Shown here piece by piece: positions 11,551 through 25,629 of a stretch of 64,000 bases of DNA (position 1 is the first letter of the stretch; each line of letters starts with the position of its first letter). The notes under the pieces were generated by a model, which saw only the letters and a program-made list of their open reading frames with translations, was not told the origin of the DNA and did no database searches. Made by a program: the position numbers and the translations under genes. This DNA comes from Acanthornis magna (taxonomy: Eukaryota; Chordata; Aves; Passeriformes; Acanthizidae), in the NCBI GenBank assembly GCA_036785705.1, contig JAWUZG010000018.1, positions 9,273,501 through 9,337,500 on the forward strand. The letters run 5' to 3'.

Positions 11551-14500
11551 ATTAAAGATAACACACAAATAACACACAATTCTTCTGTGTTATGATTTCA
11601 CCTACAAACCCCCAGAGTAAAACAGCAAAAGAAACACCTATAGGGCTGTTGATGAATTGCATTTTAGGGAGAGCAAAAATTTTGAGAATGGTTCCTAACA
11701 AAAAATAAATAAGATCCCATTTACTGATGCTGTCTGCTCAGTACTCTTCTATAATAGGTGTCAGGAAAAAAGTGCAGAAATAAATATCCCTGGGACGACA
11801 ATTACCTACAATTATTTTCTAGGAAGATGGGACTGCCTAGTAATCTCCACTCACTGCCTACAGTCATCTTCAAACCCTCCAAGAGCATGGAAACTTTCAG
11901 GTATTCCCCTTTGACAAAGGCCAGGCCAAGGGAGTGATAAGGTCTCCTGTTGACTCCTGCACACCATAGGAAGATATGTGCTTTTTGTAAAACATCGGAC
12001 TCATACATTAAATATGAAAATTAGTCCTGAGAAGCAGCAGGGACGTGTTAATCTTTCAGAGAGAAGGAGAAAGAGACACGCTATCCTGAAATTTTAACTG
12101 AAGATAACATTTTTAAGAAAGATCTGCTCTTTCACATAAACTATTGGAACTTCTTAAATATTTTTCAGCAAAACTCCCTGCCATGGCCATGCCTTGCACA
12201 TCATGCCATGCGGAAGTAGAAATGCCTTGATGAGCCTCTTGAGTCTGGCCCACTACATTGGCCCATGAAATGGGCTTTGGTCCAGATATTGTCCAGTCTT
12301 CAGGCTGGTTATGTGCACAGGATTGTGAGTCCCTGTTCTCTTTTGTAGACCCAAGGCTGCATGACATGGCTCAGGAATAATCCCTTGGTATCCAGCTTAG
12401 AGAATGGGCTAGATATTCTTATTAATAAGGATCATCTTACCATTGCCATCTCTCACTTTTCCCACATTAAATAACCATAGCTGTCCTTTTTTTGTTCTAA
12501 AATCTACTAATTTATGACCCTGGAATACTTAGATGAAGGATTTTTCTTCTGATAAGCCTTTGTATTTTAATATGATGAGCACACACAGTTTTTCCAGTTA
12601 TGTCATCAAGGAACCCCCATACCTATTGTTTAACTGGAAAAATACAAGCACCAGTTCATTACATTCCAATTTATTAAAAGTCCCCAGTAACTCCCAATGG
12701 GAACGCTGCATGGATATTCACAGGAGTAAAATAACACTCTGGTATGTAACATCTTTTAGACACTATAATGGAAAAGACTACGGCAATTTTATGTGGACTT
12801 TATGGAAAATAATGACATACAGAAAATGTATGAGTAGAGCACTGTCAATGAAACTCTGCAATCAGATTATTTTTCTACCAGGCTCTAACTCTTGTTTCAT
12901 GATGCATAGCGTATATCACAACCTAGTATTTCCCAGAAGAGCCCATAACAGTGAGAACTATTGATTAAGTGTTAACCCCTTGACTCAGAAAGTTGAAATT
13001 TCACAAAGTACATCCCATTACCAACAATGGTAATATGTTGAGAAAGATCAACAATTCCAAACAGTTTCTGTAATATGCATTTTTTCTGTAGATTTGAATT
13101 TATATTTAAATAGTTCAAACTTATTTTTTGCTGCATATAGTTATAAGACAAATACACTTTAAAATATAGTATTGGTTGTTCACATTACATGCACACACAT
13201 ATTTATACAGTAGTGAGAAAATATAATTTATAAATTAACAAATAGAAATATAAATATCAATCTGCGTGTGGATTTCAACATACGGTTATGCTAAAATTCA
13301 CATATGTGTTTACAACTGCTCACCACGTTTACATCAGCAGTCTATAATAACTGGTTATTTCCATATATAATTATGAGAATTGCATGAGTTCTCTAAGTAG
13401 GTAAATGTGGACACGGTATATTTCTTTTTTACCTCAAAGCAAGCTAGTTTACTCTGAATTTCTTCATTGGTTTTCTTTCTGAAATTCAACTACTCCCTGG
13501 CAATTTTTTTCTGTAAAACCTTGACACCTTATCTGTAAAACAAGCTCACATGATTTTATTTTTCTAATGAAATATTTATGAGACATTGGACTTTCTTTAT
13601 CTAAAGAAAATATATAATTTAAGTCAGAAAACAGTCAGCTCCTACAAACATAATTGGTAAATTTAGAAACGGGCAATTCTCAAAATATTCATTCAGATGA
13701 AAATCTCACGGGTCCACACAGCAGAGCAAAACCCTAAGGCAAAAAACACTGGGATTCTCTGTAATGCTTTCTCTGGGTGGATACTTTTGATTTCATAATG
13801 AAACAATGACTTTATTTACAGTGCCTTATACTAATAATGTTGTCAGTTGAGATGACTTCAAACAAAAAAACCTTAAATTGTAGAAATTATAGAACTCGAT
13901 CAAAATATTGTCTTTGTCCACTTACTTTGTTTTGTTATTTTTTCTTTATTGCATAAGAAACTAATATTGCTGACTGTAAGCATTACCATCAGTTTCATTA
14001 ATGTTCTACACATCAGCTGTCAAAGACATTTAAATGTCTGCTTTCACTAGAAGTTACCTCTTAAACCTATCAGGGGATAGATGTGTCTACATTTCCCAGT
14101 GTCACTGAATCGGCACAGCATAATGAGTCAGTGTGTAATACACTCTTGTATCTGCCTCTGAAATATTTGTAGGACATTCTAAAAGCATCTTCAGCAACAC
14201 AGTGCTGCAGTCAGGGGCTCTATACATCAAGCCCATGTTTATGCAGTAACCCATAAGGTTACTCCTTTGGAAAGTCCTTACCAAGGTGTAGTCCATGGCA
14301 ACAATATGATGGCTTTCATTTATCAGGAGCAGTGAAAAACTCAAGCACTGTACTAAATAATGAGAGAATGTATGAGGAGTCCTGCAGAGTTTTACCTTTC
14401 ATTACAGGGGAGTTCCACTGTAGTGCAGTTTATGGACTTGTGATTTTATGGAGTGTGCCTTTGATTTCTTATTTTTCATCTATATCTATTCAATCAGTTG

Positions 14501-17500
14501 CTTTAATTTACTCTCTGGGCAGGCTGCAAGTTATTGTGTATAAGTTTTCAGTCCTTGTAAGCATTACAGGGCAATACTCATCATAGAGAATAGCTAGGTC
14601 TGGAAGAACTTTTTGGGATCTTGTGTCTGTCTCTGTGTGTGTGTGCCCCCAAGCCTTTCTTGGGGGTGAGGGATTATTCTGGGCACTATGCAAAAAAGAA
14701 GGAAATAGTGGTCAGAGGCTGTTTTATATTTTTCACAAGTCTGGATATATTGTTCAGACTGCAAATATTGACATTACAAAGGTCCAGTTTAATCAATGTA
14801 CAAATTGCAATGTATAGCAAATCTACAGGCAAAAAAATAATTTGATATCACTGCACAAATATAAGCTGAGGTTTTGCCAGAAATAGTATCACAACAAGAG
14901 CTAGCATTTCCCGCTGTATTCCTTTAAAACCTAAGCTAGCTGGACAGCATTGTGCAAACGGGGATGCCCGGCACACTGTACCTCAGTTCCTTTTCTTTCT
15001 CTTGTTCTCTGTATTGGGAAATTGGCCACATTTTGTCCTCAGTAAGTTCACTGTGCACAGGGAGAGATTAAAGGCAAGGCTGAGAAGATTCCTGGGTGCA
15101 TTTCTCAGTGTGGAAACACTTTCTTGGTCTGAGTCTGTTAGACCTCCACTGCTTTATATGTGAAATAACCAGAATAAAACCAGATTCCCTGGCTCTCCCT
15201 CTCCTTGATTTACACTGCTCAGAGGATGATCACTTGCAGCTTTCTCCTTCCATTTAAAAAGTAAGGATTAAATTATGCACTCAATAAGTGGGAAAACGGG
15301 GGTTTAGGTCCCTCACAGCCAGCTGAAAAACTGCTTTTTCCATTTCCCTGGGAAATGTCAAGACATGTCCTTGGAAAGTTCTCTGACCATCAGGCTGTGA
15401 TTCAGCTGGGATGTTTGGTTTTCTGTCTGAGGCTATGGCTCTGAGATAGGCATGGAAAAGTGATGGAGCTGTAAAGACAAGGTAAAATGCAGGAAAGAGC
15501 CCAGCAGTCAGCTCTCTGCTGTCATGCTGGAGAGAGAGAAAATACAAATGTGTTCCAGAAAGGGACAGACTAATTCACAAATGATAGGTCCATCAGGAGG
15601 CAAGGCCAGGAACAACGACTCCTTGCTCAGAAAGTCTTCAATTGTGGTTGCTGGGGGAAGATGCATGGATATGCATCTTAGGATAGATGAACAGAAGGAT
15701 ATTTCCATATTTATATTCTTTATCATGCTTTTCCCTGGACTTTGACTCAGAACAAGGTACTGGGTTATGTACAGCCCAGGTCTGAACTATAAGAGCTGTT
15801 TTAATCCCCCTTCTTCTAAAGGGGAGGTGGCTCCAACTCTCAAACCTCTTTATGAATTTTATACTAAATCACCATTGACAGGAGGGAGTGGGGGATATGA
15901 AACAGAATAAATAATCCTGCAATCAAGATCAACCTCAAGTAAAAGCAGGAAATATGCACAAGAGAAACAACCATGACTGAGGGGAGTCAGCTCATTCTCA
16001 GCACTCTAGATCTTAGAGGCCTGGATGTCTTTTGGAATATGTGAATACATGCCATTTCGGCTGGCTGCAGTTCTGTGGTGCACGCTTCTCACAGGGAGCA
16101 GAGGACAACATTCATTTCACATAGACTGCTAAACAGTTGACAGATGATAATGACTTCATGTCGCAGGTGACCCAAAGGTGAAGGTCTCTATATCTCATTA
16201 CGCAGCCCCTTCACTGCCCAGTAATCCCAAGCACTTTTAGTCAGGCCCACACTTTTACGTGTGGAAAGAAAGCATTCAATCATGCACACTATTTCTCTCC
16301 CTTTGCCAGATCCTTCCTTCAGGATGGGAAGCCCCTCAGGCTTTTGGGGACTGAGATACCATATTTGGAAGGTTATTTTCCCCAGCTTGTAAAGCTTGAA
16401 GCAAGCATCCCTACTCCCAATCACACAGAGCTCTAATTGAAACCGTTCCCAGTAGCTCTGTATCTACACATACACATCCTGATTATGACAAAGCTCATGA
16501 ATAATCACTGGTATGAACTTGTTCCTCATTGTCACAAGTTCAGGAAAGCAATGGGGATCCAATTGCATCACCCGATCCCTCTGCAGGGCAAAGATGACAA
16601 AGTTCCTATTTTCTAAAAATAATTACATAGCCCAGTGTGAATTTGTGCTGCAAAGGACACCAAGATGACTCACAAGCACAGAGATTATGAAAATGTATTC
16701 ATGCTGCAGCATTAGGATTAGGACAGAGTGAAGTTGTAAATATTCAGCTTCACTTCAGGTTTCACCTCAGCTCTTCAAATTTCTGGCTAACCCCATTTGC
16801 AGAATTAACTCGGCATTGTTGTTTCCTTAAGCACCCAAAAGTACTCCTTTCTAAAAGCTTTTAAATGTGATGCAGCAAATTCTTCTGCTTTAGGTGCTGT
16901 GCTCTGCCTGCCTTGTTAACATATGTGGTTTTCAAAGGGGGAGAATATGTCAGGCAATTTCTCTTTTCTGACCCTATGAATCTAAAATTAGATGGTTTCT
17001 TTGTCTTTCTTTATCCACACTGTAATTGCAATTCCTGGTCTATTTCTAGAATGCACCACCCTGGGGATGCACACACAATCACAGTATATTAGAATATTTC
17101 AATGCTTTTGTTTTTTTCATGGCTCTTGTAATGCTTTCTTTCATATTCCTGATCCTCACTGGCACATACTGGAGTACCTCCATTGAAGTCAATGAAATGC
17201 CATTTATTTTTTGCCGGCTGAGGATTTGATCTGAGACCTTTATCATTATCTGTGTTGTACCATAGCTGAACAGTTTATATTTTGCTCTCTTGAAGAGCAA
17301 AAATGCAAACAGCTCTACATGCAAACTTCCTGTCAAATAGTCATGTAAATTTTATGACTGTTGTTATACAACATAAAGGGAGTATAAATTATGCTAAGAA
17401 GGTTATTTTCAACATCTTAAATTGACAAAACTAGTAAAAGGTATAAAGTGAAATCTTATTTCAAGATAGGATGGAGATCAGGATCAGTAACATTCATGGT

Positions 17501-17912
17501 ACTTTACAAGAAAATTGAAGTTCTTTCTATTGGTTACTTCAATCTTCTATATAAACACTTTTGAAAGCATCAGCAGGTAGAATTTAGGTTTAGATCTGCT
17601 CAAATTTGGTCTGTGTGTTTTAAGGCAAATTTGGATTTTTTTTTTCTGTTATCAGTAGAAATGAATGTTTTGGAGACATTATTAAAACAATAAACTTCTT
17701 ACCTTGAAAACTGTATTTAGGAAAAACGTTGATTTCACTTGCAAGATACAGCATTTTTTTTCAAAATACAGATATTTTTACCTGCTCATTATATAGGTTT
17801 TGTTTGTTTTGGTTTTGTTTTTCTTTTTTTAATTCTCAATAGTGGATCTGTATAAATGTCATATCCTGTAATGCCTAAAACTGATATGTCATAGGAAAAA
17901 AAGTATATGTTC

Positions 17913-17936
17913 ATATATATATATATATATATATAT
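17913..17936 (+). repeat. (AT)12 microsatellite
   Basis: Twelve perfect AT units in an AT-rich surround. Confidence 0.92.
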
Positions 17937-18149
17937 TCATAATGTTACTCTGGTCTCTTTCAATGGTAGTAACTTCAAAACAAAATGCTTTAAATCACAA
18001 TTCATTTTTCTAACAGCTTTGATTTAAATGACTACACAACTCAAAGTGTCCTAATGCTTCTGTATGCTGTTTTCCAAGGAATTGTTTTGCCAAAAATTTT
18101 AGACCAAGTATGTTCAGACTGTGGGAGAGGTAGCTGATAAATATGACTG

Positions 18150-18342
18150 GAATAATATTAAAAGATTAATTCTTTGTCCCATGAAGGCAGCCAGGCAGTG
18201 GAGCAGGCTGCCCAGAGAGGCTGTGAAATCCCCATCCCTAGAGACTTTGAAGACTCTAGTGATCTCACAGCTGCCCAGCTCTGGGCAGGAGTTTGCACTG
18301 CAGACCTCCTGTGGTCCCTTCCGACCTAGGCTATCCTACTGT
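18150..18342 (+). mobile_element. CR1 non-LTR retrotransposon, short 3' fragment with ORF2 tail
   Basis: Plus-strand copy. GGAGCAGGCTGCCCAGAGAG, GAAATCCCCATCCCTAGAGA and GTGGTCCCTTCCGACCTAGG follow the standard CR1 order up to the 3' end near 18342, where the octamers have decayed to CTATCCTACTGTC. In the frame running from 18121 it encodes WSRLPREAVKSPSLETLK, the C-terminal ORF2 signature (usual form H-W-x-R-L-P-R-E-A-V-x-x-P-S-L-E-x-x-K). The left boundary is uncertain by about 30 bases, because the sequence upstream of the PREAV block is heavily mutated. Confidence 0.85.
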
Positions 18343-18616
18343 CCTCCAGCCCTAGGAAATGTGAATCATAGAGCTACCAACACCGTCCAACGTAACCAAG
18401 GAGTTAGTGTGGTACAGATAAAATTTTTTAATTTTTGATCACTCACAGAATGTTGTTTCTTAACTGAATGTATTTACTGACACTCTTTTAAGAAAGGTAC
18501 CAACTCAAAGCAGTCACTACAAAGTCTTCTGGAAGCTGACTAACTACAACCTCCAATCCAGAAATTCTAGCAGACTCATGAAATATCATGAAGAGTGTGT
18601 TACTGTGATCTATAAC

Positions 18617-18635
18617 TTTTTTTTTTTTTTTTTTT
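18617..18635 (+). repeat. (T)19 homopolymer
   Basis: Nineteen consecutive T bases. It is not adjacent to a recognisable retroposon body. Confidence 0.9.
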
Positions 18636-19080
18636 GAAGGTTAGAAAGAAAATGAGAATGTAGATATTCCATTAGGGGAGGAAGAATAAACAGGGTAAGA
18701 TGTTACTGGCCTGGTACAGCCCTCATTGAATCTTGTACTTTACAGCTATAGATCAATCTCTAGTAATGTAGCCTTCCAAAGTCAGGCTCACTAATATTAA
18801 TTTTTTATTTAATATTAAATGTGAACCATCATAAAGAAATACCACATATTTATTATTTTCAGCTTCAAAAACACCTGAATATTTTGTGCTCTGTCTTTGC
18901 TAATATTTTGTAAAAAATCACATGAACACCCAGGATGCTCCAGTTCAATGGGCTTAGCAGCTTTATAATCTTTAAAAAAATATTGTATGTGGAAAAAATA
19001 CAAACCAGTAACTTTGGAAGTTTTTTTAATGGTCTTGTGTTATCCCCACAATCATGATCGTATTATGCTCAATGCTCTAA

Positions 19081-19095
19081 ACACACACACACACA
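19081..19095 (+). repeat. (AC)7 microsatellite
   Basis: Seven AC units and a trailing A. Confidence 0.9.
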
Positions 19096-22000
19096 AATTC
19101 TTCATTCCTCAAGGACTTGCAGTCTAGTGACTACAGGGCCACATCACCACAGTGATTTGGGCACCTACAAATGCATGGGACTGCTCACTGCAAATTTCAA
19201 AAGGAGAGAGGTGGAAAGCACTGCTTCTGACTTCAGCCCTCTAAAGGATAACTGTGTTGCCTATACTAGTTTTCTAGACTGCTCTGCTTTCACTGGCAGG
19301 AAATATATGGGCATCTCTAAGGCACACTCACTGCATCCTTAAACAAGTAACGTGGATCAATTCCTGCAGCACCCATCATGTGTACAGGTATTTAAATTCT
19401 GACTCCAGATGTATAGACACTTCTCTTGATTTTGGGGGAAGGCATCTAAAATTAAAATGAATTTTTAATCAAAATCTCCCATCTATTTTTTAATATAATA
19501 CAAACAAATATTAATATTAAATTCTGAAATAACAGCAGAAATAATTCCACTTTCATACCTTTTTCTCCTTTTCTTTATTATTTTGTGAAACTTTTCAATA
19601 GCAGAAGTGAAATCTGTGATGTTTTTAGATTGAAATTTACTTCATTTTTTTCTGCTTCTCTAACTTTTGGAACTGTCTACAGTTTTAAATTTTCAAGGAG
19701 TATAACATTTTGAAATGTATTACTCGACTTTATAACAGCGCCCACAGGTATACCTGAAGCATAACAATTTCCAAAAAGGAGAGAGTGAGAGAAGATAGAG
19801 AAAGAAGTGGGAGGCAAAGGTGTAGATTATTCCCACAGACAACAGTGATGAAATGTTACTCACTCCATTTTGATACACTAAGAAAAAAGCGGAGGATGAA
19901 AGTTTAAAAACAAAAAAAAATTTAGCTTTAAACCTTATTATTTCATCTGAATAAACCTTATTTAGTCATGTATGTCTCTCCAGTTTACAACCAGAACAAA
20001 TTCAGCAACTTTTTCAAAATTTATTTTTAAATTTACCATTTGCAGCTAATATGAGATACTTGTAAGAATTTCCAAAGACAGTAAAGAATTTTCCCATCTA
20101 AATGCCAGGCAATTCAAAGAGACGTGTGGGACCTTTGCAAGCTGGCCAAACACACAGCACTAACAGGCTGCCAGCAGACCTTTGGTGCAAAACTAATCAC
20201 CCAGAGAAGACGAGGAGAGCAGACTAGGCTCATGCTGCTATTGATCTGCAGCCAGCAACTCTTGTGTTTGACAAGGTTCTCTGCAGCTAAATAAGCCACA
20301 ATCAGAGCATAAAAGTAGATATTTAGATTAAGGCATTGGCCCCAGAATTAACAAGGTTGTGTTAAGGTTAAATTCAAGTTGTCACCACCACTTGCTGTTT
20401 TAGCAAGTCCTGTGTAATTCCCTTAATAATCAGGCACTGAGCAGATAAGGTGGTGTTCAAAGCCACAACCTATAGTTAGAAATTGAAAGGATAAATCTCT
20501 GAGAAACGAGCTGAGCATAATTGTATGTAATGCATAATGGGCTTTCTGCAATGAATGTAAGAAATTTTGAAGACTGGATAAACCAAGGAAATGGCAATGT
20601 GGGGGACAATATACCGTCTCAAGCTCTACAAGGTCCTCTGATTTGAAGTGACTGTGAATGAGGTGCCCCTGATATGTCTTTTTTGGTTTTAAGTCTATGT
20701 TCGTTCCCACAGTTAAGCCAAGGCAAATGCTGATAATTGCAGTGCAGGGTGTCCTCACAGAATGCAAAGGACAACTGAGATAAACCACTTACGGGGACTC
20801 AAATTATTTGTTGAATGTTTCTCAGCTACAGCATTTGTTTTAAATGTGTGTCTTACTCCTTTCACCTCAGTGCAGACTGAATGTTCATCAATGTACTGCT
20901 TATTGATCTTGTGCTCATACACTGTACCAAAGCACTGTGTTATCACAGGTTTTTGTCTTGCCTTTGCTGTGATTATAACACACTTTGCAAAGTCCGTGTC
21001 TCATAAGAGGCTGTAATGCTTTAGTGCATTGTAATGATCAGGGAAATCATATAAACAAAGCACTCAGGAGTTGTGGAATTGAGAACACTCACAAAGAACT
21101 AAGCTTAAAAATACATTTTGGACATCACAAAAAACCTCTTTGCATCATGATGTTTCTTTCTCTGAATAAAGGTAATAAAAATTCAGAGCGGTTTAAGTAA
21201 AGCACATTTCTAATACCATAGTCCACTGAGCTCCATAACACCATCTTGATTTGATTTCTCATGTTCCACACTTAGTAATCACCCAGTTTGTTCTGGTGGG
21301 TAATAGAAGTAGTATTTACGGGTGAGAAAGGCTGCAAACAGCTCCCGTCCTTGAGAAGCCATTCACTGTGCTTGTATTCCTCATACACTGTGCTCTGTCA
21401 TATTCAAGGAGCTGCTCACAGGTACAATAGCTTCAATTTTAACTTCAATTCCAGGGGTAAAAAGCTTTCCTTTTTCGAACAGAAAATGCACTATACCTAT
21501 GTATTACTGAATAACTTCCAGAAAACGTTTTGTTGAGCAGTTCTGGGTCATGAATGTGCAGCCACATTCTCAGTATTGGACAAAGATACAAGAGATGCTT
21601 AAAGGATTGGGGAAATATGCTATAGGGAAAGTTGGCTGTAGGGTTTAAGTGTAACAGTAGTTGGTACAGAGAAAAAAATCAGATAATGGTTCAACAAGAG
21701 ATTGTGTCTCTATCTGTGTGGCACCACTGCAAAGAGGCATTTAAAAATATTTGGCCTAGCAGGCTGACTCCTGCCATGGAATAAAATTGTTCAGTCAAGA
21801 TTTCACATCCATGGAAACCTTGGCTATTTTACCTTTCTCATTTTTTCCTCAATCCAGATACCCCCTTGACATGTTGCTAAACTTTTATTTTCCTTGATTT
21901 TGGGTGAAAGGAAATCAAACCTAGAAGAAATACGATATGGCTCAAGAATATTAAGAGACAGTGTGGCAGAAGGAAGAAAGTTGAATAGTAGCAAATTGAG

Positions 22001-23483
22001 TATATCAATTGCAAGTCAAACATAGCTGATGAATCATGGTACAAAAATATTCGTAACTTGATACCTGTGAGAAAAGAGAGGTATTCCTCATTACCTTGTC
22101 TCTCTAGCACAGTGTTAGGATGCTCTCTTCATAGTAGGCTGAATATTTTTAGGGAATTGATGAGCTGGATCACATGTTCTTTATGAAAAAGATATATGAA
22201 TAAGATGTAATTGGTCTGCACATTCTTTTGAAAATGTTCTTGTCTTTCTGTAGTATGGTCTCTGCTCCTCCTTTCCAATCAGACAAAGCTCTTCTGTGAG
22301 TAGTTAACATTCAGTGGATAGAGGTTTGGATAAGTCCTGCCCTCTGCATTTTGGCATACCAGAGATAGCGTAATGCTAAAACTCCAGAAAGTGTCTTGAC
22401 TTTGTTTTTCTAGGAATTCCTGTTATTCTGTTTAGTTGTTTTGAGAAACCCAAAGGACTGCAGGTACTTCTACAAATGGGAAATATCCCCAAAATACACC
22501 TTTTATTTTTATTATACAAAGACATATGTATAGAAAATCAAATGGTGTAAATTGGTTTCAAAAAGACATACCCTGATGGCGGCACAGCCACTACTTCCCA
22601 TCCAGTAGATCCATGGGTCTATCTAGAATCCTGGATAGAATCCTCAGGACAAAAATGCATGGGTTTTTGTTTGAAAAAAAATAAAATTGGAACTGAGTGT
22701 TTTGCACTTCTAATATAACTGAAAACTCCTTTCAGAAAGCTACTTATAAAACAGGCAAAGTCAGATAAGCCTAAAGCAAGCAGCTGAATACCCCAGCTGT
22801 AGAAATCCTGAGGCCATCCCTTATATAGCAAGTTCCATTAAAATACAGATTATATCAGAGAAGAGATGTAGCTTTGTACTTTAAAACCTGCCTATTGTGC
22901 AAAAGGCATTAGGATTATATCAGTCTAGCTGAGGGTTTTATGGCAATTTAGATTACGGCAAATTATTAATGTAGAAGTACCTGTTTTATCGAGAATATCA
23001 CTTTGCTTTTTTGTCTGATTTTCATCATGTGCCATATGTACAGCAGTTGATCAAAGGCTGTGAAGGCATTATCTCTTGCCTCACTTATCATTTCTGAGGA
23101 AAGATGAGAAGGAGGAGAAAGGAGGGACAGAAGACGATGATCAGAAATAAAAAAGTTTTAAAGTAGATCAAATAAGACTGCCCGTAATAGTTTCCCTTTA
23201 ATGAAAGGCATCATTAATCAGCTATAATGTTGACTAAGAGTGTTGGTAAAACAGTAAATAAGCTGAAGAAAGCAGTCTCCAAGAATAAATGTACACTGCA
23301 CTGCTGCAGACATGCTTCTCATTAGTTTAACTCAAATGTCACTAGTTAATGGAGAAAGCGATTTAGCAACGTCCTACATGGTAACACTGTAGTTTCTTCA
23401 TCAGCCTCTCCCTAGGCACCTGACGAGTGTACCTGTGCAGCATGACAACGACAGATTGCATTTATGAGTACTTTGCAGACCTT

Positions 23484-23590
23484 AACCCAAAACAAACCAA
23501 ACAACAATAAAAAAAGGACCAAACCCACCAAACCCCAACAAAACAACCACAAAAAACCTGACCAAAACCCCCCAAACAAACAAAATACGC
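23484..23590 (+). repeat. A/C-only-like low-complexity tract
   Basis: Roughly 105 bases that are almost entirely A and C (AAACAAACC-type words), with a few isolated G and T bases. It is an asymmetric strand composition without a fixed period. It ends next to GC-richer sequence. On the minus strand it translates to a hydrophobic F/G/L run that looks like a membrane segment but is compositional. Confidence 0.85.
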
Positions 23591-25601
23591 CACAAAAAGT
23601 GAGTATGTGTTTACATGGATCTGTTACCACCTCTGCTTGAAGAAATGCCTTGCTTGAAGCCCTGCCAGAAGGATTTACACTGCAGCACAGCCAGGGACAG
23701 TTGGGAGACAAGCGGATCGATGGCATCGGTGGTGCTGGAGTAGTCCTGCAGAGCCACGGCCCCTGCGCCTGGCACCCGACTGAAGCAGAGCACACCACCG
23801 CCACTCCCTGCCTGCAGCAGCCTGGCCCTCCCCACCACCAAAACCTGTGCACCTGGCTGGCTTGGGTCCTCTTGCCAAGGGAGAGCCTCTGAGCCGGGGC
23901 TCTCCAAGCAGAGAAACTGGCTCAGCTTTTCAATAGCTCCTTTGGAGAGTTCCTACAACAGTTCCTCCCCTGCCCTTCAGGGTGCCAGGTACATGTAATG
24001 ACAGTAAAACTGCTGTACCATCCTCCTCTGCTGTTTGCTGAGACAGACCACAGAGCTGATAGCTACCTGTCCTATGTGGGCCAGTGGAGTGGGTTGGAAC
24101 TGAAGCAGAGTCACACCAAGAGGCCAGAGTCAACATCTGGAAAAGTCCCTAAAGCTAGACCAGGAAAGATTTTAAAGCTGTACTAAGTTTGCTGCTGCCA
24201 AAGACAAGAAACAGGACCAAGGGGAGTCATCCCACAGCTCTGTTTTACATCTGTGTCCCATATCTGCAACATCAAAAAAGCTCATATTAATTGTTAAGAA
24301 AATTATCTTTTAAACATTAATAAGATGAAATTGAGACATTTTGTATTTATTAGAATATTAAAAATAAGAGCTATTCTATCCAGGTGAATCTAGCAGTCTA
24401 AAAACCTAAGGTCATGCAACAATAGGAGAACCTCAGTATCAAATATTCAATTATAAAATCAAGACTTTATTCCATTCATCTATCAGTATTACATTTTAAT
24501 ATACAAACAGAGCTGAAAGACAACTGATGTGAATGGAATTGGTTTGGAAAACTAAACTTAAAACTTTTTTTTACAGTGGTAATTGGGTGGTAGGTGGTTT
24601 TCACTCAAACACATTCTTTTTGATTGACACAAATAAGTTTTAGGAAGCATAAAAGGTTAAAAAAGAAAAACAAACAGGTCAGTGCAGATAAATTAAGCTT
24701 TGACTTAATTATTAAATGACTGCTTTTGTTCAACTATTAAACTTTTTCAGAGTTTTTTCACACAAAGGAGGAGGACCCTTTACTAAGGAGGATTAAGATC
24801 TCAGATTTAGGTAATTCCTCTTGCTTTGCTTGTTGCTACTGGAACTCCAGTGAATTGACACCAGCTCCTCTGAAACCACTGCTCTGTGGATGCAAGGGAA
24901 GAAGAAAAAGACTTTAACACAGTAATTGACAGGCATCAGCTAGAACCTTTTACTTCCTTCCTTTAACCGCAGAATTTGCTTTCAGCAATACTGAAACTGA
25001 AGGACCAAAAGTGCATTCACATCAAAACTTGGCTTTAGTGTATAAAGGAAAGAATATAGAAAAAGCACAAGCACACCCAGAAACTCTCCCTAATGTATCC
25101 TCTCAGCTGTCAGAAATTTTAGTATCCTAAGCCAGTTATTGTATTTTCCTGTGTTTAACAACCTTTAAGGATCTATTTATTTCCCATTAATTCCAGGAAT
25201 TGCTTTTTGCAGCCACTTATACGTTTAACATCTACAACATCCTGTAGTAAAAAGGCAAAAACTTCCCCAGACAGGCTCAAATTATGCAAGCATTAGAAGA
25301 CACCTAGTGAAACTGTGAGAAAACATAAATATTTTTTCCATGTTTGCTTTTTTCCTGTCCTTTGCACAGTTTTGTAGTTTCCTTCATTAACTCCTTTTCC
25401 AAGTTTAGACATGTCAATCCAATTTATCCTTGCAAGAAGACAGGCACCCTTATTAGAAGGGCTTGATGCTCTTACATAATATTTGCCATTTTGCTATTTC
25501 CCTAGAGATGTCTAGGGAAAATGGGATTATCCAGTTGTATTATTTTTGCTCTGTGACTGAGTTCACTTTAATATTCCCTTTATTCCCTTCATATCTCTGT
25601 C

Positions 25602-25623
25602 TTTTTTTTTTTTTTTTTTTTTT
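25602..25623 (+). repeat. (T)22 homopolymer at the edge of a CR1
   Basis: Twenty-two T bases immediately precede the truncated 5' end of the CR1 copy at 25630. It may have been the insertion target or may have grown afterwards; the sequence alone cannot say which. Confidence 0.9.
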
Positions 25624-25629
25624 CCCTGT

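Larger units (their letters stand above)
8189..18149. other. AT-rich stretch without a recognisable gene
   Basis: About 10 kb with no gene or repeat family I can name. Open frames are short; the longest are 143 codons plus strand (12533-12964), 94 codons on either strand near 8.0-8.5 kb, and 92 codons plus strand (10079-10357). None shows a recognised motif. Small simple repeats and palindromes are listed separately (8511, 9159, 9867, 10763, 11525, 17913). Intergenic or intronic sequence is the simplest reading. Confidence 0.6.
18343..25601. other. Stretch without a recognisable gene
   Basis: No gene is recognised in these 7 kb. It holds a 19-base T run (18617), an AC repeat (19081), an A/C-rich tract (23484-23590) and a GC-richer patch (about 23640-23930). 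The longest open frames are 146 codons minus (23412-23852) and 121 codons minus (20423-20788). The first includes a strongly hydrophobic, G/F/L-rich stretch. That stretch is only the translation of the A/C-rich tract's G/T-rich complement, so it should not be taken for a membrane protein. Confidence 0.6.

Noticed and set aside
12533..12964. 143-codon plus-strand frame
   Set aside because: Composition looks like translated AT-rich DNA and no family is recognised.
23412..23852. 146-codon minus-strand frame with a membrane-like hydrophobic run
   Set aside because: The hydrophobic part coincides exactly with the A/C-rich tract; its complement is G/T-rich and encodes F, G, L, V and W by composition alone.
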